Shown here piece by piece: positions 53,554 through 63,820 of a stretch of DNA of 64,000 nt. Each line of letters begins with the position of its first letter. The first letter of the stretch is position 1. Made by a program: the position numbers and the translations under genes. The stretch comes from JAWKRB01 sp041389885 (lineage in GTDB: Bacteria; Myxococcota_A; Polyangia; Polyangiales; Ga0077539), in assembly GCA_041389885.1 (NCBI GenBank), contig JAWKRB010000005.1, positions 310,001-374,000 of the forward strand. Direction: 5' to 3'. The notes under the pieces are model-generated. The model worked only from the letters and a program-made list of their open reading frames with translations, searched no databases and had not been told where the DNA came from.

Positions 53554-54042
53554 CTACCCCAGCGCCTCGAGCGCCAGTCGCAGCGCGTCGCGCACCGTGG
53601 CCTCGCGCACCTCGTTGCGCCCGATGGCCCCGTAGTCGCGCTGCGCGTGCCGCGTCGCGTGGCCCCGCAGCGCCGCCGCGAGATGCACGCGCCCCGCGGG
53701 CCGCCCCTCGCTCGCGCCCGGCCCCGCGACGCCGGTGACCGCGACGACCAGCGACACCTCCGGCGCGCCCTCGCGCAGCGCGCCGTCGACCATCGCCCGC
53801 GCGACGGCCTCGTTCACCGCGCCCTCTCGCGCCAGCAGCGCCGCGTCGACGCCGAGCATCGCGGTCTTCGCGGCGTAGGTGTAGACCACCCACCCCCGGT
53901 CGACGACGTCGGACGCGCCGGGGATCGCGCACAGCGTCGACGCGATCAGCCCCGCGGTGAGCGACTCGGCCGTGGCGAGGCGAAGACCCCGCGCGCGGCA
54001 ACGGTCGAGGAGCTCGCGGGCGAGGTCGTCGGCCTCGCTCAT
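53554..54042 (-). CDS. pncC: nicotinamide-nucleotide amidohydrolase (CinA C-terminal type)
   Basis: A 162-residue stand-alone CinA C-terminal domain. This NMN deamidase turns nicotinamide mononucleotide into nicotinic acid mononucleotide plus ammonia for NAD recycling. Motifs TAESLTAGLI and VAVTGVAGPGA match the family, including the active-site Ser and the glycine loop. Length is normal for a free-standing PncC. It starts at ATG 54042, overlapping the amidase stop by 4 bp. It is the third gene of the pncB-amidase-pncC unit, all on the minus strand. Confidence 0.9.
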   Translation of the reverse strand: MSEADDLARELLDRCRARGLRLATAESLTAGLIASTLCAIPGASDVVDRGWVVYTYAAKTAMLGVDAALLAREGAVNEAVARAMVDGALREGAPEVSLVVAVTGVAGPGASEGRPAGRVHLAAALRGHATRHAQRDYGAIGRNEVREATVRDALRLALEALG

Positions 54043-55601
54043 CGCGGGTCCACCGGCGTGCGGGGATAGTCTTCGGCCCCTCGCGCGCCGCGCTCGATCG
54101 CGGCCATGAGCGCGAGCACCGTGGGCTCCTGCCACGGCCGCCCCACCACCTGCGCGCACACGGGCAGCCCCGCGCTCTGCGCGTCGACCTTCGCGGCGTG
54201 GCGCTCGACGGCGTCGCGACCGGTCACGCGCCGGGTCTCCTCCCCCCGCACCCTGCTCACCGGGACCACCCCCCCAGGGAACTGCGCGGCGTTCCAGGTG
54301 ATCGCCGTCGACGACGCGAGGGTGAAGTTCTTCGACATGCCGTGCGGCAGCGCGGGGGTCGCGTAGGCCGGGCACACCAGGGCGTCGAGGCGCGCCCGGT
54401 CCATCGCGTCGGTGACGGCGAAGCGCCAGGCGCGCAGGGAGTCGGTGAGCTTCCAAAGCTGCGCCACCGACTTCGTGCCCATCGCGTCGAGGAGCGAGCT
54501 CAGCCGCCCCTGACCCACCAGCGAGGCCACCCCCGCGAGGGCCAGTCGCCCCCGGTCGGGGATCTTCGCGAGGGTCAGCAGCGGCGCCAGCGTCGGGTCG
54601 GGAGGATCGCTCCCCAGCGCCGCGCGCAGCGTCTCGCCGCCGTCGCTCGAGAGCAGCCCGAGGTAGTCCGAGAGCATCGCCGGCACCCCCGGCGGCGTGA
54701 AGGGGATCACCGTAACCCCTTGCGCCGTAAGCAGATCCGCCGCGCGCTCGACCCCGCGACGGATCGCCGTCGACACCGGCAGCACCCCGTCGTCGGCGTA
54801 CCACCCCACGCGCAGGGACGTGAGGTCGACCTCACGCGGATCGCGCCAGGGCAACGGCGGCACGCGGCTGTCGAGGGCGGTCATGCGCGCGCGGGGGAGG
54901 GCGGCGTAGAAGCGCGACAGGTCGTCGACGCTGCGCGCGAAGGTGCCCGCCATGGAGCGCACCGCCTCCTGCCCGCGGAGCACCCCCTGCACGCCGCGCA
55001 TGGGCAGCAGGTCGAGGGTGGGCTTGAGCGCGCACACGCCGCAGAACGACGCGGGCGATCGCACGCTGCCGCCGATGTCGGTGCCGAGGCCGAAGGGAGA
55101 CATCCCCGAGGCCACCGCGGCGGCCTCGCCCCCCGAGCTCCCGCCCGCGGAGTGCGCGAGGCTCCAGGGGTTCGCGGTCTGTCCAAAGAGGGGGTTGCGG
55201 CTCTCGGCGAAGAGCATCGTCTGCGAGAGGTTCGTGCGCCCGAGGATCACCGCGCCCATCTCGCGCACGAGGGTGACCATCGCGGCGTCGCGCGGGGCCT
55301 CTTCGCCCTGGCGGCTGCGCAGCCCGAGGGTGGTGGCCTGACCCGCGACGTCGAAGCACTCCTTCACGCTCATGGGCACGCCGTGCAGGGGGCCCCGGAG
55401 CTCGCCCGCGGCGCGCTCGGCGTCGAGGCGGTCGGCGTCGGTACGCGCGGCGTCGTCGAAGACCGTGGTGAACGCGTGGAGCCTCGCGTCGAGCTGGTGG
55501 ATGCGCTCGAGGTGCGCGTCGACCAGGGCGCGCGAGGTGAGCGATCCCTGCGCGAGGCCGTCGATCATCTCGCCGAGGGTGAGGGACCACAGGGGCTTCA
55601 C
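54039..55601 (-). CDS. amidase-signature enzyme, FAAH-like
   Basis: A 520-residue amidase-signature hydrolase. The Ser-cisSer-Lys triad is Lys80 (GVPMSVKE), Ser155 (AGGSSGGE) and Ser179 (TDIGGSVR). The gaps of 75 and 24 residues equal those of fatty-acid amide hydrolase (K142/S217/S241), and GRTNLSQTML and CGVCALKPT also match that branch. No signal peptide is present. The substrate is unknown. Its place between pncB and pncC, with 4-bp overlaps on both sides, makes a nicotinamide-type amide an attractive guess, though FAAH-like enzymes usually act on other amides. Confidence 0.88.
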   Translation of the reverse strand: MKPLWSLTLGEMIDGLAQGSLTSRALVDAHLERIHQLDARLHAFTTVFDDAARTDADRLDAERAAGELRGPLHGVPMSVKECFDVAGQATTLGLRSRQGEEAPRDAAMVTLVREMGAVILGRTNLSQTMLFAESRNPLFGQTANPWSLAHSAGGSSGGEAAAVASGMSPFGLGTDIGGSVRSPASFCGVCALKPTLDLLPMRGVQGVLRGQEAVRSMAGTFARSVDDLSRFYAALPRARMTALDSRVPPLPWRDPREVDLTSLRVGWYADDGVLPVSTAIRRGVERAADLLTAQGVTVIPFTPPGVPAMLSDYLGLLSSDGGETLRAALGSDPPDPTLAPLLTLAKIPDRGRLALAGVASLVGQGRLSSLLDAMGTKSVAQLWKLTDSLRAWRFAVTDAMDRARLDALVCPAYATPALPHGMSKNFTLASSTAITWNAAQFPGGVVPVSRVRGEETRRVTGRDAVERHAAKVDAQSAGLPVCAQVVGRPWQEPTVLALMAAIERGARGAEDYPRTPVDPR

Positions 55602-57058
55602 GGCTTCGCCTCGCGGTGCTGGAGGATGAGCTCGGTGCGCAGCGCGTGGAGCCGCTGCTCCAGCCCCACGGGGTAGAGCTGCGGAAACTCAAAGCGACGC
55701 ACCGCCGACGGCAGCGACGCGACCTGGGCGTGGGCGCGGGCGCGGGACGCGTCGAGGGTCGGCAGCTCGTACACCCGCTGGCCGTCACGGTAGATCGGTA
55801 CGAGGAGGTCCTCCCACGCGGCGTCGTCGGCGTAGGTGACGCGTCGGGTGAGGTCCATGGGGTCGATGGCCGTGTGCGAGGGCGGCGCCTCGTCGGCGGT
55901 GTTGTAGATCATGTCGCCGAGAAAGACGCCGTCGCGGGTGAAGCGCCGCACCTGGTGGATCCCCGGCGTCGAGACCTTGATGGCCTGCTCCGAGAGCTTC
56001 ACCTTGTGCCGCCAGGGGCCGTCTCCCTCGCGAATCGCCGCGAGCTTGTAGACCCCGCCGAGGGCGGGCTGGTCGCTGCCCGTGACCAGCTTGGTCCCGA
56101 CGCCCCAGACGGAGATGGTGGCGCCCTGGTGCTTGAGGCTCTGGATGAGGTTCTCGTCGAGGTCGTTGCTCGCGACGATGACCGCGTCGGGAAAGCCCCC
56201 GTCGTCGAGGATCTTGCGCGCGGCGACGCTGAGCTCGGCGAGGTCGCCCGAGTCGAGGCGAACGCCGATGAACCTGTGCCCCTGGGACCTGATCCGCTGC
56301 GCGACGGCGACCGCGCGGCGCACGCCCTCGACGGTGTCGTAGGTGTCGACGAGAAAGACGCAGTTGTTCGGCATCGCGTCGGCGTAGGCGTTGAACGCCT
56401 CGAGCTCGTCGTCGAAGGACATCACCCACGAGTGCGCGTGCGTGCCCTTCACGGGGATGCCAAATCGCTTGCCCGCCAGCACGTTCGACGTCGACGCGCA
56501 GCCGCCGAGGTAGGCCGCGCGGCTCGCCGAGAGCGCGCCGTCGACGCCCTGCGCGCGGCGCAGGCCGAACTCGAGCACCGCGTCGCCCCGCGCGGCGTCG
56601 CACACCCGCGCGGCCTTGGTCGCGATGAGGGTCTGAAAGTTCAGGATGTTCAGCAGCGCGGTCTCGAGGAGCTGGCACTGCACCAGCGGGCCTCGCACCC
56701 GGAGCAGGGGCTCGTGGGCGAAGACCGCGGTGCCCTCGGGCACGGCGTCGATGTCACAGCGCAGGCGCATCGCGCCGAGGTAGTCGAGAAACTCCGGGCT
56801 GAAGAGCGGGGCGCCGTCGTTGCCCGTGAGGGTGGCGAGGTAGGCCCGGTCGTCGTCGGTGAAGCGGAGCTGGTCGAGCCACGCGACGGCCTGCGCGAGC
56901 CCCGCGGCGAGGGCGTAGCCGCCCTTGAAGGGGTTCTTGCGAAAGAACAGGTGAAACACCGCCTCGCGGTCGAGGGTGCCGGTCTTCCAGTACCCGTAGG
57001 CCATGGTGAGCTGGTAGAGGTCGGTGAGCAGGGTGAGGGAGTCGTCTGCGCCGTGCAT
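55598..57058 (-). CDS. pncB: nicotinate phosphoribosyltransferase
   Basis: A 486-residue NAD-salvage enzyme that makes nicotinate mononucleotide from nicotinate and PRPP. It begins with LLTDLYQLTMAYGYWKTG, the family signature, followed by a long catalytic barrel (RRAQGVDGALSASRAAYLGG; GTHAHSWVMSFD; GVRLDSGDL; GVGTKLVTGSDQP). Length suits the bacterial type. The ATG at 57058 lies a few bases from the end of the upstream lipoprotein gene. It is first of the pncB-amidase-pncC cluster (each overlap 4 bp). Confidence 0.95.
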   Translation of the reverse strand: MHGADDSLTLLTDLYQLTMAYGYWKTGTLDREAVFHLFFRKNPFKGGYALAAGLAQAVAWLDQLRFTDDDRAYLATLTGNDGAPLFSPEFLDYLGAMRLRCDIDAVPEGTAVFAHEPLLRVRGPLVQCQLLETALLNILNFQTLIATKAARVCDAARGDAVLEFGLRRAQGVDGALSASRAAYLGGCASTSNVLAGKRFGIPVKGTHAHSWVMSFDDELEAFNAYADAMPNNCVFLVDTYDTVEGVRRAVAVAQRIRSQGHRFIGVRLDSGDLAELSVAARKILDDGGFPDAVIVASNDLDENLIQSLKHQGATISVWGVGTKLVTGSDQPALGGVYKLAAIREGDGPWRHKVKLSEQAIKVSTPGIHQVRRFTRDGVFLGDMIYNTADEAPPSHTAIDPMDLTRRVTYADDAAWEDLLVPIYRDGQRVYELPTLDASRARAHAQVASLPSAVRRFEFPQLYPVGLEQRLHALRTELILQHREAKP

Positions 57059-57075
57059 CGTGCGACGGGACGGTA

Positions 57076-58317
57076 TCACCGTCGCGCGAATCGCAGCACG
57101 TGTCGGTAGATCCGGGTGGGGCCGCGCTGCCCCACGCGCCACGACACGTCGTCGCCGTCGATCGGGGAGCTGTAGTCGTAGATCACCCGCTCGTCGGGGT
57201 TCGCCCCGGCGATCACGGCGGGGAAGCAGGTGTCGCCGCGGGAGGGCAGGTCGAGCACCCAGGCGACGCGGTCCTCGAACTGCACGTAGCGCCAGAGGGC
57301 GCAGCGCTTGGGCGTGTTGCCGTAGGCCAGCTGGTACTGCACCGACTGCGCGGTGCGGTTGAGCCCCCGGCGCTGGCCGTCGTAGGCGCCGTCGGCGGTC
57401 ACGTTGCGCCGCGCGACGAGGTACGCCTCGCCGTCGTGCCAGAACATCAGCGGCGAGTCGTACTTCTTCGGGTCGTTGCGGCAACGCCAGCGAGACAAGG
57501 CGTTCGCGTCGGCGCGGCACACCAGCGAGCCCCAGCCCGTGTCGTCGCCCGCCTCGTTGCGGATCACCGCGAAGAGCGCGCCGTCGTCGCCCAGGGCGAA
57601 GTCGGCCTCGCTGCCGCCGCCGTGGTAGACGGCGCGCATCGCGGGGTCGAGGGGCGTCCACGCGCGGCCGTCGGCGGTGGTGAGCAGGTCGACGTCGAGG
57701 GGGAGGTTGTTGAACAGGTAGATGTTCTCCCCGCCGCGGTAGGCGAGCATGTAGGGTGTGCCGCGCTCGACGCGGGTGCGCCAGGCGACGGCGCCGGGGA
57801 GGCGGATGTCTTCGAGCGCGGTCCAGCTCCCGTCGGGGAGGCGCTCGCTCACGCTCACGCCCTGCGGCTCGAAGCGCATCGGGTCGGTGCCGAGGCGCGA
57901 GACGTAGAGCAAGAGACGTCCGTTCCACGCGAGGAAGCGCGGCTCGCGCAGGTCGCGGTCGAGGGAGAGCCGGGTCTCGTAGCGCCAGCTCCGCTCGTCC
58001 GCCGAGCTCACCACGAAGAGCCGGGTCTCGCTCGACGCGAAGTGGTCCGGCGCCGTGCGCCACGCGAGGTAGATCCGCCCGTCGTGGCGGGCCACGTCGA
58101 GGTTGTTGTTCGAGTTCCCCGCGGGGGTCTCGGGCGGGAGCCCCTCGCCGGGGATCACCTGCCGCGTCTCGAGCACCGTCACCGCGTGGCGGCCGGGCTC
58201 CGACACGGGCCACGGGGCGTCTGTCGAGACGTCCGACGTCGACGCGTCGCCCTGCGAGACAAGGGGATCGCTCGTGCATCCGAGCAGCAACGCGAAGGCG
58301 GGGAGCAGGCGGCGCAT
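57076..58317 (-). CDS. lipoprotein with sialidase-like beta-propeller
   Basis: A 413-residue predicted lipoprotein (MRRLLPAFALLLGC lipobox). A short spacer precedes a domain of repeating strands (GRIYLAWRTAPDHF; RFLAWNGRLLLYV; DGALFAVIRNEAGDD; YLVARRNVTADG), like the BNR/sialidase or GH-type propeller found in secreted glycan-binding proteins. Asp-box motifs are weak (SADERSWRYE; TADGRAWTPL). No catalytic set can be assigned. It is 17 bp upstream of pncB on the same strand. The long non-coding stretch behind it holds element A. Confidence 0.75.
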   Translation of the reverse strand: MRRLLPAFALLLGCTSDPLVSQGDASTSDVSTDAPWPVSEPGRHAVTVLETRQVIPGEGLPPETPAGNSNNNLDVARHDGRIYLAWRTAPDHFASSETRLFVVSSADERSWRYETRLSLDRDLREPRFLAWNGRLLLYVSRLGTDPMRFEPQGVSVSERLPDGSWTALEDIRLPGAVAWRTRVERGTPYMLAYRGGENIYLFNNLPLDVDLLTTADGRAWTPLDPAMRAVYHGGGSEADFALGDDGALFAVIRNEAGDDTGWGSLVCRADANALSRWRCRNDPKKYDSPLMFWHDGEAYLVARRNVTADGAYDGQRRGLNRTAQSVQYQLAYGNTPKRCALWRYVQFEDRVAWVLDLPSRGDTCFPAVIAGANPDERVIYDYSSPIDGDDVSWRVGQRGPTRIYRHVLRFARR

Positions 58318-59053
58318 GATGCGCGGATTGGACCCGACTCGCGCGAGTCTGTCGAATCGCCGCGCCAGGCGGGCGCGCGCTGAGATCGGCGCGATCACCG
58401 TCGCGCGGCTCCTCGGCAGCGCGGCGAGCCTCAACCCGCACCTGAGGCCGTCGCGCGCGGAGAGCGCCTGGCGCGCTCGCGCGGCTGTACGGGCTGCCAC
58501 GGCGAGCACGTACCTTTCCACAGGGGAGGTGAAAGGTTGAAGTGAACCCGCACCGTTGGCCCACACCGACGCGACCGCGAGCCCTCTCCCGCCTCGGGCT
58601 GCGTTCGACACACAAGTCAGGAATCCGCCTGAACACAAGCGTGATGCGCCTCTGGTCCGCCCCCTGTCCGCGCCGCCGCTCGTCCCTTCGACCCGACGCG
58701 GGGCCCCTCCACCCCCTCCCCCCTCCTCCATGGGCTTCGCCCAGGGCGAGCGCATCAATTCCTCAATGGATACAATGGATTTGTCGCAGGCGGAGAGGCT
58801 GCCCCCTCCGCTCGCCGGGCGCTCCCTGCGGTCGCTGGCTCGCTGAAGTGGGCAGCTGAAAGCGGTGAGCACCGTCTCCATTAAAACCAATGAGGAATTG
58901 ATGCGCTCGCCCTGGGGCCGAGAGCCCAGCATCCGCGCGTGGCGACGCCGGGTCGCGGGAGCCCTCCGACCGCGCCCTCAGGCTCACGCGCGTTCACCGC
59001 GTCGCGCGTCCTGAGGTCCTGGTGCCGCGTGGCTCGCGCCGATCCTCGGTGGG
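58318..59053. other. intergenic region containing element A, no gene seen
   Basis: 736 bp without a convincing gene. From left: a promoter side for the propeller lipoprotein, a small inverted motif at 58512-58537 (ACCTTTC / GAAAGGT around CCACAGGGG), C-rich spacer, element A (58741-58915), then unremarkable sequence up to the next gene's end. Frames reading LPPPLAGRSLRSLAR are by-products of the repeat. Confidence 0.6.
58741..58915. mobile_element. MITE-like palindromic element, short form (element A)
   Basis: A 175-bp unit. The terminal inverted repeats are identical over the first 25 bp (beginning CCAGGGCGAGCGCATCAATT) and similar over ~39 bp (arms 58741-58779 and 58877-58915). The centre (58780-58876) is GC-rich and matches the outer parts of element B. 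There is no ORF of its own and no clear target-site duplication. The small size, inverted ends and second copy 16 kb away fit a non-autonomous mobile or REP-type repeat. Confidence 0.8.
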
Positions 59054-59677
59054 TCAGGTGTGGGTCCAGCTTCGTCGTTGCTCGCTCAGGACGTGCCCGT
59101 CTTCGTCGACGGTGACCTCGACCACGGCGCGCAGCGTCCAGGGCGGGTCAGCCGAGGGGAGGGCGCCGTGAACGCCTCCGTCGAGGCGCACGAGGAGGCG
59201 CCCCGGCGCCAGCAGCGACGCGACCGCGCGGAGCTCTCCGCCCCCGTGATCGACGGGAGACGGGGCGGCGCGCGCGATCCACACCTGGAGCGGACCAGCG
59301 ACGACCTCGTCGGGAGCGCTGAGCTCGACCGCGTCGACGCGAGCCGCGGCGCGTTCGAGCGTGCGTCGCAGGTGCCTCCACGCGACGACGTCTTGCGGGT
59401 CGCACGAGGGGTCTCCGCCCGGAACGCGCTGGGCCGCGGTGCGGCCGTCGGCGCGCGTGCACGTCGGGTCGGCCCCGCGCGCGAGGAGGTCCTCGCGCGC
59501 GGCGGCTTCATGGAGCGCCTCGTTGAGCATCGCGAGGCACTGTACCGCCCTCCAGGCGGCCACCGCGCGACCGCCAGACGCGCAGGACAGTCGTACCAGG
59601 CTCCGCGTCACGCCCTCGCCGCCCCTCTCTGCGTGCGTCGAGCCCCAGACGAACTGGCGTGACTTCGGCTTTCTCAC
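59054..59677 (-). CDS. hypothetical protein with ankyrin-like segment (tentative)
   Basis: A 207-residue frame with a GTG start. The middle carries LLARGADPTCTRADGRTAAQ, which looks like one ankyrin repeat. The C-terminal part is beta-rich (GRLLVRLDGG; LRAVVEVTVDEDGHVLSEQRR), resembling a TonB-C-like or energy-transduction end, but not convincingly. There is no signal peptide. It lies downstream of the PilZ gene on the same strand. The start is uncertain (internal GTG codons exist), and it may be shorter. Confidence 0.5.
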   Translation of the reverse strand: MRKPKSRQFVWGSTHAERGGEGVTRSLVRLSCASGGRAVAAWRAVQCLAMLNEALHEAAAREDLLARGADPTCTRADGRTAAQRVPGGDPSCDPQDVVAWRHLRRTLERAAARVDAVELSAPDEVVAGPLQVWIARAAPSPVDHGGGELRAVASLLAPGRLLVRLDGGVHGALPSADPPWTLRAVVEVTVDEDGHVLSEQRRSWTHT

Positions 59678-59764
59678 ACGCGCGCGGGCACGAGCGCCGC
59701 CACGGGCGACGCTCCCAGACGCATCGTCGCGCCGCTCTGAGGGAGCCGCGCCGGGCGACCCCCC

Positions 59765-60610
59765 TCAGGCCAGCTCGGGGTCGCCGGCCTGCACGAGCAG
59801 CACCTCCTCGGTGGGGAGGCCCGGCTGGATGAAGGCCATGAACGCCTCCCGGCGCTCGTGGGTGAGGTCGGTGAACTCGACACCGAGTCCCGAGGGGTTG
59901 GTCCCGCGTCGCCGCACCACGGCCGAGAGGTCGAAGTGCTCGTCGCGCGCCGGGTGTCGCACCTGGAGCAGCACCTCCGCGCCCGGGGCGAGGGGCGCGT
60001 CGGTGACGATGAACATGCCGCCCCGGCTCACGTCGCGGGTGAGCAGGGAGTAGAGCTCGCTCTCCGAGCGGAGGTCGAGCTCGAGCTCCGCGTCGTAGCG
60101 GGGAAAGCTCCGGCGCGTGGGCGCCGGTGGCGGCGGCGGCGCGCCGACCGGTGAGATCGGCGTCGGGACCAGCCGCGGACGCAGCGCCTGCGCGGGCGTC
60201 GGCGGCGGCGTCGCGCCCGAGGCCGACGGGCGCGGCGTGAGCGCGGGCGCGGGCTGAATGACACGCTCCGCCGTGCGCTGAACCTGGTCGACGAAGCGGC
60301 GCCAGCGTAGGCCCGCGTCGCGGTCGATGGCGTAGAACTGCACGCCCACGCCGGGGTCGCGGCGCAGCCTGTCGCCGGGCTTGACGACGTGCACCGCCAT
60401 CCCGTGCATCGAGAGCAGCTCGCCCGGCGCGAGCTCGATCTCGAGGCGCACGAGCTGCCGCAGCACGGGTGGGGTGTCGGTGCGAATGAAGAGCCCCCGG
60501 TAGCTCACGTCGGAGGTGAGCAGCCGCACGCACTGACGGTTCCAGTGCAGCGAGACGACCAGCTCCGCAGGGTAGCGTTCGTCCAGGCGTTGATTGGGCG
60601 TATCTGACAA
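59765..60610 (-). CDS. tandem PilZ-domain protein, TTG start
   Basis: A 281-residue soluble protein with two PilZ-type domains, the usual cyclic-di-GMP receptor. In the first, residues ~8-110, the N-terminal arginine motif is LDERYPAELVV and the second motif is SDVSYRGLFI. The second, about 170-270, has RRSFPRYDAELELDL and RDVSRGGMFI. A Pro-rich linker separates them. The second motif is DxSxxG in each copy. The start is TTG at 60610, preceded by a clear GGGAGG Shine-Dalgarno. Binding might control motility or polysaccharide, but no such gene is adjacent. Confidence 0.85.
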   Translation of the reverse strand: MSDTPNQRLDERYPAELVVSLHWNRQCVRLLTSDVSYRGLFIRTDTPPVLRQLVRLEIELAPGELLSMHGMAVHVVKPGDRLRRDPGVGVQFYAIDRDAGLRWRRFVDQVQRTAERVIQPAPALTPRPSASGATPPPTPAQALRPRLVPTPISPVGAPPPPPAPTRRSFPRYDAELELDLRSESELYSLLTRDVSRGGMFIVTDAPLAPGAEVLLQVRHPARDEHFDLSAVVRRRGTNPSGLGVEFTDLTHERREAFMAFIQPGLPTEEVLLVQAGDPELA

Positions 60611-60616
60611 GAGAGC

Positions 60617-60622
60617 CTCCCT
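60617..60622 (-). promoter_or_regulatory. ribosome binding site supporting a TTG start
   Basis: The minus strand reads GGGAGG six bases before TTG 60610. No in-frame ATG or GTG lies near, so the TTG is the best start for the PilZ protein. Confidence 0.6.
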
Positions 60623-60749
60623 TGCGCGGATGATCGCAGGGAGGGCCGGTCGTCGTCCCCAGGATTCTTGGCGATTCTTCGGGAGGGCCTCCGGCGGATC
60701 GATCGGGCGAGCGCCCGCGGGCGCGCGGTGAGGACCCTCCGAGCGACGC

Positions 60750-61676
60750 TCAGAACACCAGCACGTTGTTCTCGCCGTAGCGCCGCGACAGGCCGTCGAC
60801 GTACTCGAGCAGCGCGTCGCGGCGCCGGAGCAGGGAGCGCCGCTGCGCGTCGGTGAGGGGCGGGTGCGCCGGGTCGGCGTCGCGGGCCATCTCCTCGCGA
60901 ATCGACGCGTCGGTGAGCGCCCGCGCGCGGTCGATCACGGCGCGCGAGAAGCGCTGCGCGCGCCGCAGTCGCGACATCCCGTGCTGCATCAGCCCAGGCG
61001 CGAAGGGCTCCTCGAAGGCGCCGTTGTTGTCGCGGTAGATCAGGTGACCCGACGGGTCCATGGGCACGTTGGCGCCGCTCCAGCGGTCCCAATTGCCCGT
61101 GAGGAAGTCGAACACGAGCAGCGTCGAGACCTCTTCGGCGCGGGCGCGCTGGTCGTCGGGGAGCGTGTGCCCCTGGCGCAGCCACGCCGACCACCGCTCG
61201 ATCTCGCGCGGCCGGTCGATGAGCGAGTCGCGCAGCACGGGCACCCAGTAGATCGCCGCGCCGCGCACCGTCTGGTCGCGCTCGGTGACCACGGGGCTCG
61301 TCGCCGGCAGCCGCAGCGCGGAGCGCGGGATGGCGCGCGCGATGGCCGGGGGCACGCGGCTCAGCCCGAGCAGGCGGTTGAGCCGGTAGGCGGCGATCTC
61401 GGCGCGGTACGTCTCGCCGTGCGTCGTCGTGCGAGGCTTCCACGCCGCGTCGATGTCGCCCGAGAGCCGGAGGTGCAGGTTGACGCTCGTGCTCCCGACG
61501 CTCTGGCGACCCACGATGCGGCCCGTGCGGATCGCGTCGAGGATGCGATCTTCAGAGATGCCCTGAAACAAGCGCGGCGGACCGGCGTCCTGCGCGGGCT
61601 GGGGCTCGGGCTGCGCCATCGAAGCCGAGGCGCGCGCGAGGAGCGCGGCGATGAGGGGGAGGTGTACGCGGAGCAT
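60750..61676 (-). CDS. secreted FAM20/HipA-like kinase-fold protein
   Basis: A 308-residue exported protein with a signal-like N-terminus (MLRVHLPLIAALLARASASMA). Candidate kinase residues are Lys80 (AAWKPR), Glu93 (YRAEIAAYRLNRLLG), Asp190 and Asp197 (LLVFDFLTGNWDRWSGAN), and Asp216 (YRDNNGAF). This order matches the FAM20C/secretory-pathway kinase fold, where the DFLTGNxDR and DNGxAF blocks bind metal and ATP. A secreted kinase acting on surface proteins or sugars is the inference. It lies 42 bp downstream of the membrane Ser/Thr kinase on the same strand. Confidence 0.72.
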   Translation of the reverse strand: MLRVHLPLIAALLARASASMAQPEPQPAQDAGPPRLFQGISEDRILDAIRTGRIVGRQSVGSTSVNLHLRLSGDIDAAWKPRTTTHGETYRAEIAAYRLNRLLGLSRVPPAIARAIPRSALRLPATSPVVTERDQTVRGAAIYWVPVLRDSLIDRPREIERWSAWLRQGHTLPDDQRARAEEVSTLLVFDFLTGNWDRWSGANVPMDPSGHLIYRDNNGAFEEPFAPGLMQHGMSRLRRAQRFSRAVIDRARALTDASIREEMARDADPAHPPLTDAQRRSLLRRRDALLEYVDGLSRRYGENNVLVF

Positions 61677-61718
61677 GAAGACCGTCTCCCGCTAGCACGC
61701 TCGACGCTCCCGCGCGAT

Positions 61719-63725
<2,007 letters not shown>

Positions 63726-63820
63726 TACGCCTGTTCCCCGGTGGGAGAGAGAAGAACGATCCTAACTCAGTGCTCCCGCGCGCGTCACGGGCTCTCGCGA
63801 ACGTGGTACCCGATAGAGCC

